A DNA stretch of 64,000 bases from Pseudo-nitzschia pungens (lineage: Eukaryota > Bacillariophyta > Bacillariophyceae > Bacillariales > Bacillariaceae). The stretch covers positions 5,022,001 to 5,086,000 of the forward strand of contig CM074762.1 of NCBI GenBank assembly GCA_037355855.1. Reading direction: 5' to 3'. The notes beneath the pieces were generated by a model, which saw only the letters and a list, made by a program, of their open reading frames with translations, made no database searches and was not told the origin of the DNA. A program made the position numbers and the translations under genes. Positions 19,918-29,999 of this stretch are shown here, piece by piece. The stretch's first letter is position 1; the number at the start of each line of letters is the position of its first letter.

Positions 19918-21175
19918 ATGATGAGAGTCAGCAGCATCCGAAAGGTCGGCCTGGTTGCATCCAGGACGACCACCACCGCTGGCAGGGCATCGGGCACCAA
20001 GGCCCGCTTTTCCACCGAGGGAGGAGGAGACCAGCGCAAGGAGCTCGAGTACCCCCGCGCCGTGTCCAGGGAGGAGGCCCCCTTCGTCAAGCCCCCCAAG
20101 GAAACCACCGAGGAAGCCTTCCTGCCGTGGAGGGGATGGGTCGAGCGCCTGCTGAGGGACAAGATGAGCCCCAACACCTTTGACAGCGTCAAGGGCTTCT
20201 TCTATTTCTGGCCCGAGGACCCCAACAACCTGAACCAGGTGCCCTACCCCAACCAGAAACACGTCTACAGCAAGGACGGCGCGGATTCCGTGGGCATCCG
20301 CGAGGTCTCTCCCGGAAGCCAGCCCGCGGTCGACGTTCCCAGGGACGACCTGGCCGCCGATCCGTACGACACGGGATACTTCAAGCGGGACACCCGCCGC
20401 CGCTACGTCGATCCGGAATTCCCGCACCCCGACGTGGAGCAGATCAAGCTCGACATGCTCGATGCCAGCGATCCGGAGGTGATCGCCGCCAAGGAGCGCC
20501 TCGCGGCCGGGCCCCTTTCCTCGCAGGGAAACGGGGGGGTCTTTGCCAACGGAAAGTCCGAGACGGGACTCTCCGGCCTGCGGGCCGTCATGTCCGTGAC
20601 CAACGACGAGCTCTTTCGAGAACTGGACAAGCACATGCCGGATCACGTAAGTCGGAACCAACGAAGAAGTCAAAATCGAAAACAAAACCATTCGGATCGG
20701 AATGGAATCGAAACAAAAACAAAAACAAAAACAAATCACGGAAGACACGAATATCAGGCGATTGCGTGCATCGGCGCAAGCACTGCTCGGAGCAACAAGC
20801 GAATTGCGTTTTGTTGCACGATGTGATTCGTTCGGTGTCCTCTCGGATGTTTGCGTTTTCTTGCTTCGTTTGTTCCTCGCTTCGAATCGTGAACAAGACC
20901 CGTTCTGACCGCATTTCAAAAATTGTTTGCCGAATTTTTTCTTGTGACTTGTGTTCCTCATCGGTTCTATCATTTGTTCGTGCTCGGAACTCGAAATGGA
21001 ATGGAATGTTGCTTCCCTGTAATGCCATGTCCAACAGCTTCCCACACCGACCTGGGCAGCCGACGACGAAAAATGCAAAGAAATGGTGCAATGGTACAAG
21101 GACCGCGGCTTGCCGGTTCCCATCGGAGGAAATTTCAATGGCGTGAGCCTCAAGCGCCGCATTGCCAAGTGGTAA
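19918..21175 (+). CDS. Putative mitochondrial protein of unknown function, 288 aa, two exons
   Basis: Exon 1 is 19918-20646 and exon 2 is 21038-21175, joined in phase 0 across a 391-bp intron (GTAAGT...CAACAG). The N terminus (MMRVSSIRKVGLVASRTTTT) is Arg/Ser/Thr-rich, lacks acids and looks like a mitochondrial targeting peptide, probably ending near RFSTE. The mature part is soluble and hydrophilic with segments PWRGWVERLLRDKM and GFFYFWPEDPNNLNQVPYPN. Exon 2 adds LPTPTWAADDEKCKEMVQWY and ends LKRRIAKW. The composition would suit a respiratory-complex accessory subunit, but I do not recognise the family. Exon 1 is high in G+C and the intron is AT-rich, supporting the exon boundaries. The intron holds a near-perfect AAAACA repeat. 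Confidence 0.75.
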
Positions 21176-22474
21176 ACCGCAAATCGAACCGCAAGGATAA
21201 CGACGACGACGACGACGAATGGCGGCCGTGCGATCGCGCCGCAGCGGCAACCACAAGCGCAACCACGCGGCAGGCAATGGTCGCTGCGAGAGACGCAGCA
21301 ACCATCAAACCGGTGCAAAAAAAGCTACGGTTTGTGAAATAAAATTATAAATAATGGATAACAACCATGATCTATTGTATACAGTATAAATTATGCTGGC
21401 TGGATACACAAAAATATTATCATTCTGTCGTGCGACACGATGGGTTTGAAAAATTCTTGCGGAGAGTTTATTCCATTGTATTGTATTGTATTGTGATATT
21501 ATTATATATTATTATAGTATTGCATCGATTCGTTCCGATGCCAGTCGCAACGCACAACGCATTGTATTTTTTGTTTGCTTTGGCTTCGTTTCGTTTCGTA
21601 TGGTTTCGTGCGTACGGTATTGCGTTTCTCGAATATACTCCTTCCGCCCACTTCTGTTTCAACAATAGTGGTGGTGGCTTCCCGCAATGGTTTCGTTTTG
21701 CATGCTATACCAAACAGGGCATCGATTGAATCACTCCCGATGTATGTATATATATTATATTATAATATATAGATATATACCGTATTCTAGCTGGCAGTGT
21801 TCGGGATATCCAACGGATTTGGAGTTTCGGGGAGTGCATTGCATTGCGTTTCCGCAGAGAGAATCCCATTCGTCTCGATCAATGCATACACAGTTCAAAG
21901 ACTCACAAATAAATACTACAGCAACGGTTTCGAAGGTATTTCTTGGATTGATTCCAAAGAAAATAAATCCTTTCAACCCTGCCGAACAAAGGACTCAGAG
22001 TCCAAAGTAGTCCTTACTTCCGTTGAGAGCAAATATTCGATAGGTACTAAATTCTTTCTGTTGTAATTTAAACTAAGGTAGTCATTGTGACATTCGTGTT
22101 TGTTTCAACGATGCATCACGAGCGATCGTTCCTGCCATTTTTTGTTTTCTTCGAACTCTTCATTCGTTGAGATGGAATGAATCATCATTTTGGTGTCGAG
22201 TGGATGGATGGGGAGAGTAACAGGCGTTCGTTTCCTTCGGTTTTTCGTTCCCACACATCCCGTCGGTTGAAATCGGTCGGTTCGATCGATTCGTTGGGTT
22301 TGCGGCACATAGAGTTGCCCGAGTCAACGAATAATCAATCGATCCTCTTTCTCATTATGCATTATGTATTCTTTAGGACCGTGCCACTCCGGGCCTTGCT
22401 TGCGCGTATCTGGATTCGACCCAGATTTTCAAAGAGGAGATGGAGCGACTCTACAAGATTTGGTCGGGCCCGAC
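21176..22474. other. 1.3-kb convergent spacer
   Basis: Contains the 3' ends of two convergent genes, a TATATTATATTATAATATATAG-type AT run near 21743-21777, and TTGTATTGTATTG repeats near 21475-21495. No supported gene. Confidence 0.4.
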
Positions 22475-23221
22475 CTACATTGGTCGCAGCACGACCTTTG
22501 GTTTGCGCTGCTGCTGCTGCTGCTGGTAGCGGTGGTCTCGAAAATTATCGTGAACGTGCGGTGGTCTGGGGTTGCCGTAAGCGCTTTCAAAGTTCGAGAC
22601 TCTCGGAATGGTACCCGAATCCAGCGTCGGGACTCTCGGAGCGGGATCTTCGAGAACGACATCGACTTCCACGGTATTGCCGGAAGGTTTTGACTCGACC
22701 TCGGGAATTTCCGCTTCGTACTCTCCGCGTTCGAATTCCTTTTCGGTCACTGAATCAATCAATCAATCAATTCAATCAATCAAGCAATCGATGCAAGAAT
22801 GGAGACAAACGAAAGGATTTTTTTTGAGACTCTACACAGAGACCGAAACCCAACACGCATTGCACTGTATTCATTACTCACTGTCTCCGAATTCGTTCAA
22901 GTCCCTGAAAGTACCGGTCTTTTTGTTGTGCTGCATTTGCAGCATGAAATTCAGCTTGAAGATTTCGAAGCGGCGCGGGTCGGCGGTTGACTTGCCGTGG
23001 AGCTTGGCCCACTCGTTGTACTCCTCCCGAAAAATGTCGTCGACCTCCACGTTTGCGGGTGGCTGAACAAAGGAAGGCTCGCTGATGCTGATGGTGCTGT
23101 CGCGGACGACACGGGTGTTTTGCAACCATCCGGGTGAGCCCGTGGGGGATGAACCCGCGAGATACGATTCGACCGCATCGTTGCAAATGGCCACAAGAAA
23201 GGTGTAGAAAAGAAGCTTCAT
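22475..23221 (-). CDS. Secreted stand-alone cathepsin-propeptide-like (I29 inhibitor) protein, 204 aa, two exons
   Basis: Exon 1 is 22882-23221 and exon 2 is 22475-22749, with a 132-bp GTGAGT...CAG intron in phase 1. A clear signal peptide (MKLLFYTFLVAICNDAVES) precedes an I29 domain (about residues 62-120). Most of the ERFNIN pattern is present (R84, F88, N91, M95 in place of Ile, N99), and the GNFD-like segment is DLNEFGD at 107-113 followed by MTEKEF across the splice junction. The protein then runs into a low-complexity, Pro/Gln-rich tail and stops. No peptidase C1 domain follows: no QGxCGSCW or catalytic His/Asn. I infer a secreted or vacuolar inhibitor of papain-like proteases, comparable to stand-alone I29 proteins such as CTLA-2 or BCPI. 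An unseen third exon carrying the protease is possible but I found no candidate nearby. Confidence 0.75.
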
Positions 23222-23750
23222 GGTGTATTGATGACTTGGATTCAACAATGAAAGACGCAAGAAATAATAGTAATAAATTCGACACGCTGATGAACGATGT
23301 GTGTTCTGGGATTTGTGACCGATAAGATACAATAATGATGGCAGGGAGTTACTCCATACGGAAAAGTATTATTTTTTGTGAAAGAACCTGTTGTCAACCG
23401 TACTCGTACCGTAGCCTTATCCTGCCGATAGTTGGACCAATTTGTGAAGATTTGTGAAGATTTGTGAAGATTTCTTTTCTCGAAACGAACCGAAAAACAA
23501 ACAGACAACGGATGCGTCTGCAGATGCGCGCCTGGGGAGCTCCTATTGTGACACCGGCATTCTGTACCAGTTCCTGCCCGAATGGGATTGTTTACGGGTA
23601 CCTTACCACTACCAGTAAGTTACGTACGGACTATGGTAATACGGTAGGTGGAGAGAAATTTAAAAAACTTAATTATATTTACCAAAAAACGCTCCGTATC
23701 AGATAATTTGGGAAGATTATCAGATAATCTGCGCGCGCGGTTAATAATAG

Positions 23751-23779
23751 TAGTATTAATAACTGCGTTATTAATACTA
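23751..23779. repeat. Perfect hairpin, 13-bp arms
   Basis: TAGTATTAATAAC, loop TGC, then the exact reverse complement. It lies in an AT-rich spacer next to a GCGCGCGC run. Confidence 0.9.
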
Positions 23780-23894
23780 GTAGAAACAATAACTTGAGTT
23801 TTTAATACCTTATCAGCGTAGCTTTACTACGAGACAAACAGAGCAAACACACACAATGCGCGCAGTGACACAAAAAGGAAGAACAACCATATAT

Positions 23895-23995
23895 GATCGA
23901 AACAAACTTCTTATGTATTAAGAAAGAAACTTCTTATGAGTAAAAAAAATAAAAAAACAAACACTTACGACGATAACACACAACAAAACGCCGCA
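23895..23995 (+). repeat. Leader-like segment shared with 47430-47495 (inverse)
   Basis: GAAACAAACTTCTTATGTAT and the following AAGAAAGAAACTTCTTA match the reverse complement of 47430-47495 with few changes. In both places AAAACGCCGCAAC follows downstream, and further on Copia pol sequence. It is probably the 5' leader of one Copia lineage. Confidence 0.65.
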
Positions 23996-24036
23996 ACAGC
24001 CTCATCCTAAACATCCTAAACAAAACACTCCCGTAT

Positions 24037-24174
24037 GATGAGTATATTGGTAATAATGTCATGATCCAGAAGGGCGATGAACGATTACGATGTGTTGTGA
24101 AGAATCGTTCTGCTGATCTTAATGGCAATCCGATTGGCAAGAGGAATGATAACCCTATCCTTGATACCACGTCT
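24037..24174 (+). pseudogene. Copia pol fragment
   Basis: Frame reading DEYIGNNVMIQKGDERLRC, then VVKNRSADLNGNPIGKRNDN and PILDT. The NPILDT stretch and its setting match the linker between integrase and reverse transcriptase in diatom Copia elements, and the element at 45.9 kb contains PILDTRMYDLQFPDG. Homology stops near 24174; the frame ends at TAG 24196-24198. Only about 46 codons survive. Confidence 0.7.
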
Positions 24175-24289
24175 GATAAATGTCACGCAACCCCGTAGCG
24201 ACCCCCCGTGGCAACCTCATTTGTGTGCAAATTTAACACGACATATGTTTGCATCACCTTGCGTTGCACAACCTATACGTTCAAGGTTA

Positions 24290-24830
24290 TTGCGCGGTTT
24301 GGGTCGCGCCAGGGGGTTGCGAAAATCAGACTCCGTGGTTGTGAAACGCAGACTCCGTGGTTGTGAAACGCAGACTCCGTGGTTGTGAAAATCAGACTCT
24401 GTGGTTGTGAAACGCAACCTCTTACTATTCTGAATTACTTCCTATGTGGTTGCGAAAATCAGACTCCGTGGTTGCGAAAAGCAACCTATACTATTCTGAA
24501 ACAATATCAACGTGGTTGCGAAAATCAGACTCCGTGGTTGTGAAACGCAGACTCCGTTGTTGCGAAACGCAGACTCCGTGGTTGTGAAACGCAACCTCTT
24601 ACTATTCTGAAATACTTCCTATGTGGTTGCGAAAATCAGACTCTGTGGTTGTGAAACGCAACCTCTTACTATTCTGAATTACTTCCTATGTGGTTGCGAA
24701 AATCAGACTCTGTGGTTGTGAAACGCAACCTCTTACTATTCTGAAATACTTCCTATGTGGTTGCGAAAATCAGACTCTGGGGTTGTGAAACGCAACCTCT
24801 TACTATTCTGAAACAATTTGTATGTTTGCG
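24290..24830. repeat. Tandem/interspersed repeat field 1 (GTGGTTGYGAAA units)
   Basis: More than ten copies of GTGGTTGTGAAACGCAGACT or GTGGTTGCGAAAATCAGACT, alternating with GCAACCTCTTACTATTCTGA plus ATTACTTCCTAT blocks. This is a higher-order arrangement of two short unit types. Non-coding. Confidence 0.9.
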
Positions 24831-24899
24831 AAAATCCATTTCACACTATCCCAAACGAGTTATACCCCGTTTTGAAAATCATAACTCGCCTCCACAATT

Positions 24900-25850
24900 A
24901 CAATTCCCCAGTTCAGTCACCGTCGGATTGTATTTCAGTTCCTGTTGTATCGTATTGCAGTTCCCGTCACATCGTATTTTTCCCTCCCTGGAGCAAGCAG
25001 GCAATTAAATGCATGGTTCAAAGTGAAATCCATGATCGATTCCCCCGTTCTTGATGCAGTTCACTCACCGTCGGATTGTATTTCAGTTCCTGTTGTATCG
25101 TGTTGCAGTTCCCGTCACATCGTATTCTTCCCTACCTGGAGCAAGCAGGCAATTAAATGCATGGTTAGAAGTGAACTCCGTGATCGATACCCCCAATCTT
25201 GATGCAGTTGACTCACCTTCGGATTGTATTTCAGTTCCCATTGTATCGTCCGTCGTATCGTCCGTCGTATCGTATTTCAGTTCCCGTCATATCGTATTTC
25301 AGTTGCGTTCTGTGTATTCTTCCCTATGAGGAGCAAGCAGGTAATTAAATGCATGGTTAGAAGTGAACTCCATGATCGATACCCCGGCCAATCTTGATGC
25401 AGTTCACTCACTGTCGGATTGTATTTCAGTTCCCATTGTATCGTGCGTCGTATCGTGCGTCGTATCGTCCGTCGTATCGTCCGTCGTATCGTATTTCAGT
25501 TCCCTTCATATCGTATTTCAGTTGCGTTCTGTGTATTCTTCCCTACGAGGAGCAAGCAGGCAATTAAATGCATGGTTAGAAGTGAACTCCATGATCGATA
25601 CCCCGGCCAATCTTGATGCAGTTCACTCACTGTCAGATTGGATTTCAGTTCCCGTCGTATTGTATTCCAGCAGCTCCCGTCGTATCGTATTCCAGTTCCC
25701 GTTGCATCTTATTTCAGTTGCGTTCAGTGTGTTCTTCCCTACCAGGAACGAGCAGGCAATTAAATGCATGGTTAGAAGTGAAGTCCATGATCGATTCCCC
25801 CAATCTTGATGCAGTTCACTCACCGTCGGATTGGATTTCAGTAATTTTGT
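24900..25850. repeat. Tandem repeat field 2 (about 150-215 bp units)
   Basis: Units contain GATGCAGTTCACTCACCGTC, GGATTGTATTTCAGTTCC, then CGTATTCTTCCCTAC and GAGCAAGCAGGCAATTAAAT. Length differences come from an internal CGTATCGTCCGT expansion near 25240-25270 and 25440-25495. About five units. Confidence 0.88.
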
Positions 25851-26164
25851 GAAGTTTGGCACACATATTTTATGTGCATTTTTTGCTTGCTTTTTTTGCA
25901 TAAGTACCTTACCGGTCATATGCTGTGTGTTTGCAGCATTTGCAGTCCGCGCCATAATTTTTGACTCCATTTAATTTTTGACTAGGTACACATTCACGTA
26001 AGGTTAATTAGTAAGAATACTCCAAAACCTGGTGCACCCGACAAGGAAAAAGGACAAAGGACAGACATCCGTTCCCAAATCAGCAAAAAGACACTAAAAA
26101 ATACACTACTACTAGTACAAACAGTAACTATTAAACTATAAAACGACTTATGTAAATCAATACA

Positions 26165-26823
26165 TGGAATATTTCCACCATTCCAGTGCCAATAGTCCTC
26201 ACCCTATGTATGCTTGGGACTATGAAAAAAGTCTGAGTGAGCAAGACCCAATACTTTGGATGTCACATCTATTTGATGCACATTTCCTCCAGTACTGGCA
26301 TATTTCACTAGAAAATAGACAATATGACCTATGTAAATTCAGAAATGGAATATTTCCACCATTCCAGCGTCAATAGTCCTCCCTCTATGTATGCTTGGGA
26401 CTATGAAAAAAGTCTGAGTGAGCAAGACCCAATACTTTGGATGTCACATCTATTTAATGCACATTTCCTCCAGTACTGGCATATTTCACTAGAAAATATA
26501 CAAAATGACCTATGTAAATTCAGAAATGGATTATTTCCACCATTCCAGTGCCAATAATCCTCACCCTATGTATGCTTGGGACTATGAAAAAAGTCTGAGT
26601 GAGCAAGACCCAATACTTTGGATGTCACATCTATTTGATGCACATTTCCTCCAGTACTGGCATATTTCACTAGAAAATATACAAAATGACCTATGTAAAT
26701 TAAGAAATGGAGTATTTCCACCATTCCAGTGCCAATAGTCCTCACCCTATGTATGCTTGGGACTATGAAAAAAGTCTGAGTGAGCAAGACCCAATACTTT
26801 GGATGTCACGTCTATTTAATGTA
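26165..26823. repeat. 181-bp satellite, about 3.6 copies
   Basis: Units start TGGAATATTTCCACCATTCC or a variant at 26165, 26346, 26527 and 26708, an exact 181-bp period with only a few differences. The period is not a multiple of three, so the frames reading through it are not genes. Confidence 0.95.
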
Positions 26824-26934
26824 CTTTGAGATTGTACTGGGTGGTAGAATCCTGTAATAGGATAGATATGTATCATAGTTACATTCCTCGGCTGTTAGAA
26901 CACTGATACAGTATGTTACCGTATTAGAAGACCG

Positions 26935-27590
26935 TATTAGAAGATCTACAGGGGTGCTAACTGATAAATGGAATTGTAGTGTGCTAAGGGGAACACTTAA
27001 CAGGATGCTAAGCAGGATGCTGGGCCCTGTATGTAGAACTTGTACCAGATCTACATACCCTATCTCTTATCAGACCAATATTATTAAGATATTCAGTGTG
27101 CTAACTGATAAACCGAACTGTACTGTGCTAAGGGGGGGGACTCAACAGGATGCTAAGCAGGATGCTAGGCCCTTCTAGTAGAATTTGTACCAGATCTACA
27201 TACCCTATCTCTTATCAGATCAATATTGGGAGATCTACAGGGGGTGCTAACTGAATAACCGAACTCTACTGTGCAAAGGGGGACACTTAACAGGATGCTG
27301 AGCATGAGGATGCTGGGCCTTCTATGCAGAACTTGTACCAGATCTACATACCCTATCTCTTATCAGATCAATATTGCTGGGAGATCTACAGGGGGTGCTA
27401 ACTGCTTAACCAAACTCTACTGTGCTAAGGGGAACACTTAACAGGATGCTAAGCAGGATGCTGGGCCTTCTATGCAGAACTTGTACCAGATCTACATACC
27501 CTATCTCTTATCAGATCAATATTGGAAGATCTACAGGGGGTGCTAAACTGATTAACAGAACTCAACTGTGCTAGGGGGGACACTAATTGT
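26935..27590. repeat. Tandem repeat field 4 (about 143-152 bp, about 4.5 copies)
   Basis: Units contain AGATCTACAGGGGGTGCTAA, AACAGGATGCTAAGCAGGAT and ACCAGATCTACATACCCTAT. Recurring GTGCTAA and GATGCTAAGC words recall the Copia LTR arrays further right, so this may derive from LTR sequence. Confidence 0.88.
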
Positions 27591-27599
27591 TGGGGTTGT

Positions 27600-29200
27600 T
27601 ACACCGGCTTGGAATCAATCATAGGGGGAATGAATACCACACAGCAGGCTTGGAATCAATCGTAGGGGGAATAAATACCACCACACCGGCTTGGAATCGA
27701 TCAATCGTAGGGGGATTAATACCTTGCTGCTTTGTTGGGGTTGTAAACAAACAAACCTCCAGCTTGGATTGAAGGATCGTAGGGAATGACGGGAGAGGAA
27801 CAACGCATCCAGTTACAAGGGAGATCTACAACGCTGCGGCCTACTTTAAATTATCGTTTAATATTAAAATCGTAGGGTTGCTGAATCGATCGGGGTTTGG
27901 GATGAATCATAGTAGGGTTGCTGAATCGATCGGGGTTTGGGATGAATCGTAGTAGGGTTGCTGAATCGATCGGGGTTGGGTTTAAAGGAACACGCACCGG
28001 CTTGGATCGATGGATCGTACACTTCGATCGTATGGGTTGGAAGGAACAAACCACCGGCTTGGATCGATGGATCGTCGGATCGTATGGGTTTAAAGGAGCA
28101 AACCATCGGCTTGGATCGATGGATCGTCGGATCGTATGGGTTTAAAGGAGCAAACCATCGGCTTTGATCGTAGGATCGTATGGGTTTAAAGGAACATCGA
28201 TCGTAGGGGGAATGACTACCACATCGGCTTGGAATCGATCGATCATATGGGGGAGTGAATACTACACAGACTTGGAATCGATCGATTGTAGGGGGAATGA
28301 ATACCACATTGACTTGGAATCGATCGTAGGGGGAATGACTACCACATCGGCTTGGAATCGATCGATTGTAGGGGGAATGAATACCACATCGACTTGGAAT
28401 CGATCGTAGGGGGAATGACTACCAACTTGGAATCGATCGTAGGGGGAATGACTACCAACTTGGAATCGATCGTAGGGGGAATGACTACCACATCGACTTG
28501 GAATCGATCGATTGTAGGGGGAATGAATACCACATCGACTTGGAATCGATCGTAGGGGGAATGACTACCACATCGGCTTGGAATCGATCGTAGGGGGAAT
28601 GACTACCACATCGACTTGGAATCGATCGATTGTAGGGGGAATGACTACCACATCGGCTTGGAATCGATCGATTGTAGGGGGAATGAATACCACATCGGCT
28701 TCGATTGTAGGGGGAATGAATACCAACTTGGAATCGATCGTAGGGGGAATGACTACCACATCGACTTGGAATCGATCGATTGTAGGGGGAATGAATACCA
28801 CATCGGCTTGGAATCGATCGATTGTAGGGGGAATGAATACCACATCGGCTTGGAATCGATCGTAGGGGGAATGACTACCACATCGGCTTGGAATCGATCG
28901 ATCGTAGGGGGAATGAATACCAACTTGGAATCGATCGTAGGGGGAATGAATACCAACTTGGAATCGATTGTAGGGGGAATGACTACCACATCGGCTTGGA
29001 ATCGATCGATCGTAGGGGGAATGAATACCAACTTGGAATCGATGAATCGTAGGGTTGAATCGATCCGATGAATCGTAGGGGAAAAGCAAGGGCTTGGATC
29101 CGATGAATCGTAGGGGAAAGGCACAGGGTTGAATCGATCCGATGAATCGTAGGGTTGAATCGATCCGATAGAATCGATCGTAGGGGGAATGTACACCGGC
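27600..29200. repeat. Minisatellite, variants of a 35-45 bp unit, about 1.6 kb
   Basis: The core unit is CTTGGAATCGATCGATTGTA followed by GGGGGAATGAATACCACATCG. Short (35-38 bp) and full (about 42 bp) forms alternate irregularly, about 25-30 copies. A related TTGGATCGATGGATCGT...GGGTTTAAAGGA subfamily occupies 27960-28200. Long frames on both strands here are repeat artefacts. Confidence 0.93.
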
Positions 29201-29688
29201 TTGGAATCGATCGAAAGAGGGATGAATAGGATCGTGAGGTCGTTGAAAGGAACGAAGGCTTCGATTGAAATAAACGGAATCAACTAATCACTTACCGGCT
29301 AGGAATAGATAGTAGGGAGAAGGGCGGGAAACGAAGAACACTGACGTTCTATTCTTAATCCTCGACGCGAAAACCAAGAACTTGACCGTGTTGAAGTGTT
29401 TACCAATCGGTATTCCTTCTTGTACCACTTCAAGGAGGTTATTCGGACTAAAATACAATGAGCAAAAGAGCCTACCGTAGGGCGGGTTCTAGTATTCGTT
29501 CTCGTGACGGAGTGCAATAAAGCAACTCTACTCAAAATAAGTCGGATTGTGAATCGAAACAGCAGTGATTTGTGTTATTCCTGAAAATAGTGAGTGGAGC
29601 ACAAAAAAAGTGATTACGGGAAGGAGCAAAATACAGTGATTCAAAATACAGTGATTTGCAAAAGAAAAATACAGTGAATTAATACAGA
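29201..29688. other. 488-bp unique-looking spacer
   Basis: Follows the minisatellite. Contains CAAAATACAGTGATT repeats (29630-29675). No gene seen. Confidence 0.4.
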
Positions 29689-29982
29689 GTGGGTGTCGTC
29701 GGGTCGGGTCGTTTTTGACACCCATATTGTCATAATGACGTAAAAGATACCAAATAATAATAATAATAATACTACGAAGTACGTAAATCAAATAATATTG
29801 TCGTAATGACGTACCGGTACCACAGGATCGAATTTTTTTCTACTGATATTCCTGTACAGTTTGTACTAAAAAATCGAATTGTTTGATTGGCTCAACCCGT
29901 GGGTGTCGTCGAGTCGGGTCCTTTTTGACACCCATATTGTCATAATGACGTAAAAGATACCAAATAATAATAATAATAATAC
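29689..29982 (+). repeat. Two 84-bp direct copies ending in (AAT)n
   Basis: Copies at 29689-29772 and 29899-29982 differ at only two visible positions. Each starts GTGGGTGTCGTC, has a TGGGTGTC/GACACCCA hairpin and ends ACCAAATAATAATAATAATA. The hairpin plus trinucleotide tail resembles the 3' end of a non-LTR element, but no clear target-site duplication was found. Confidence 0.75.
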
Positions 29983-29999
29983 CGTAATAATATTGATCG

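Larger units (their letters stand above)
23222..24036. other. Spacer with hairpin and Copia-leader-like segment
   Basis: Contains three TTTGTGAAGA repeats (23441-23470), GTAC/TTAC words, a perfect 13-bp hairpin at 23751-23779 and, at 23895-23960, a segment repeated in inverse orientation at 47430-47495. Confidence 0.5.

Noticed and set aside
26164..26738. Repeated 70-77 codon frames starting MEYFHHSS
   Set aside because: They are phases of a 181-bp satellite whose period is not a multiple of three.
27600..29200. CRISPR-like array of similar units
   Set aside because: Units are directly contiguous with no unique spacers, and the genome is eukaryotic. It is a minisatellite.
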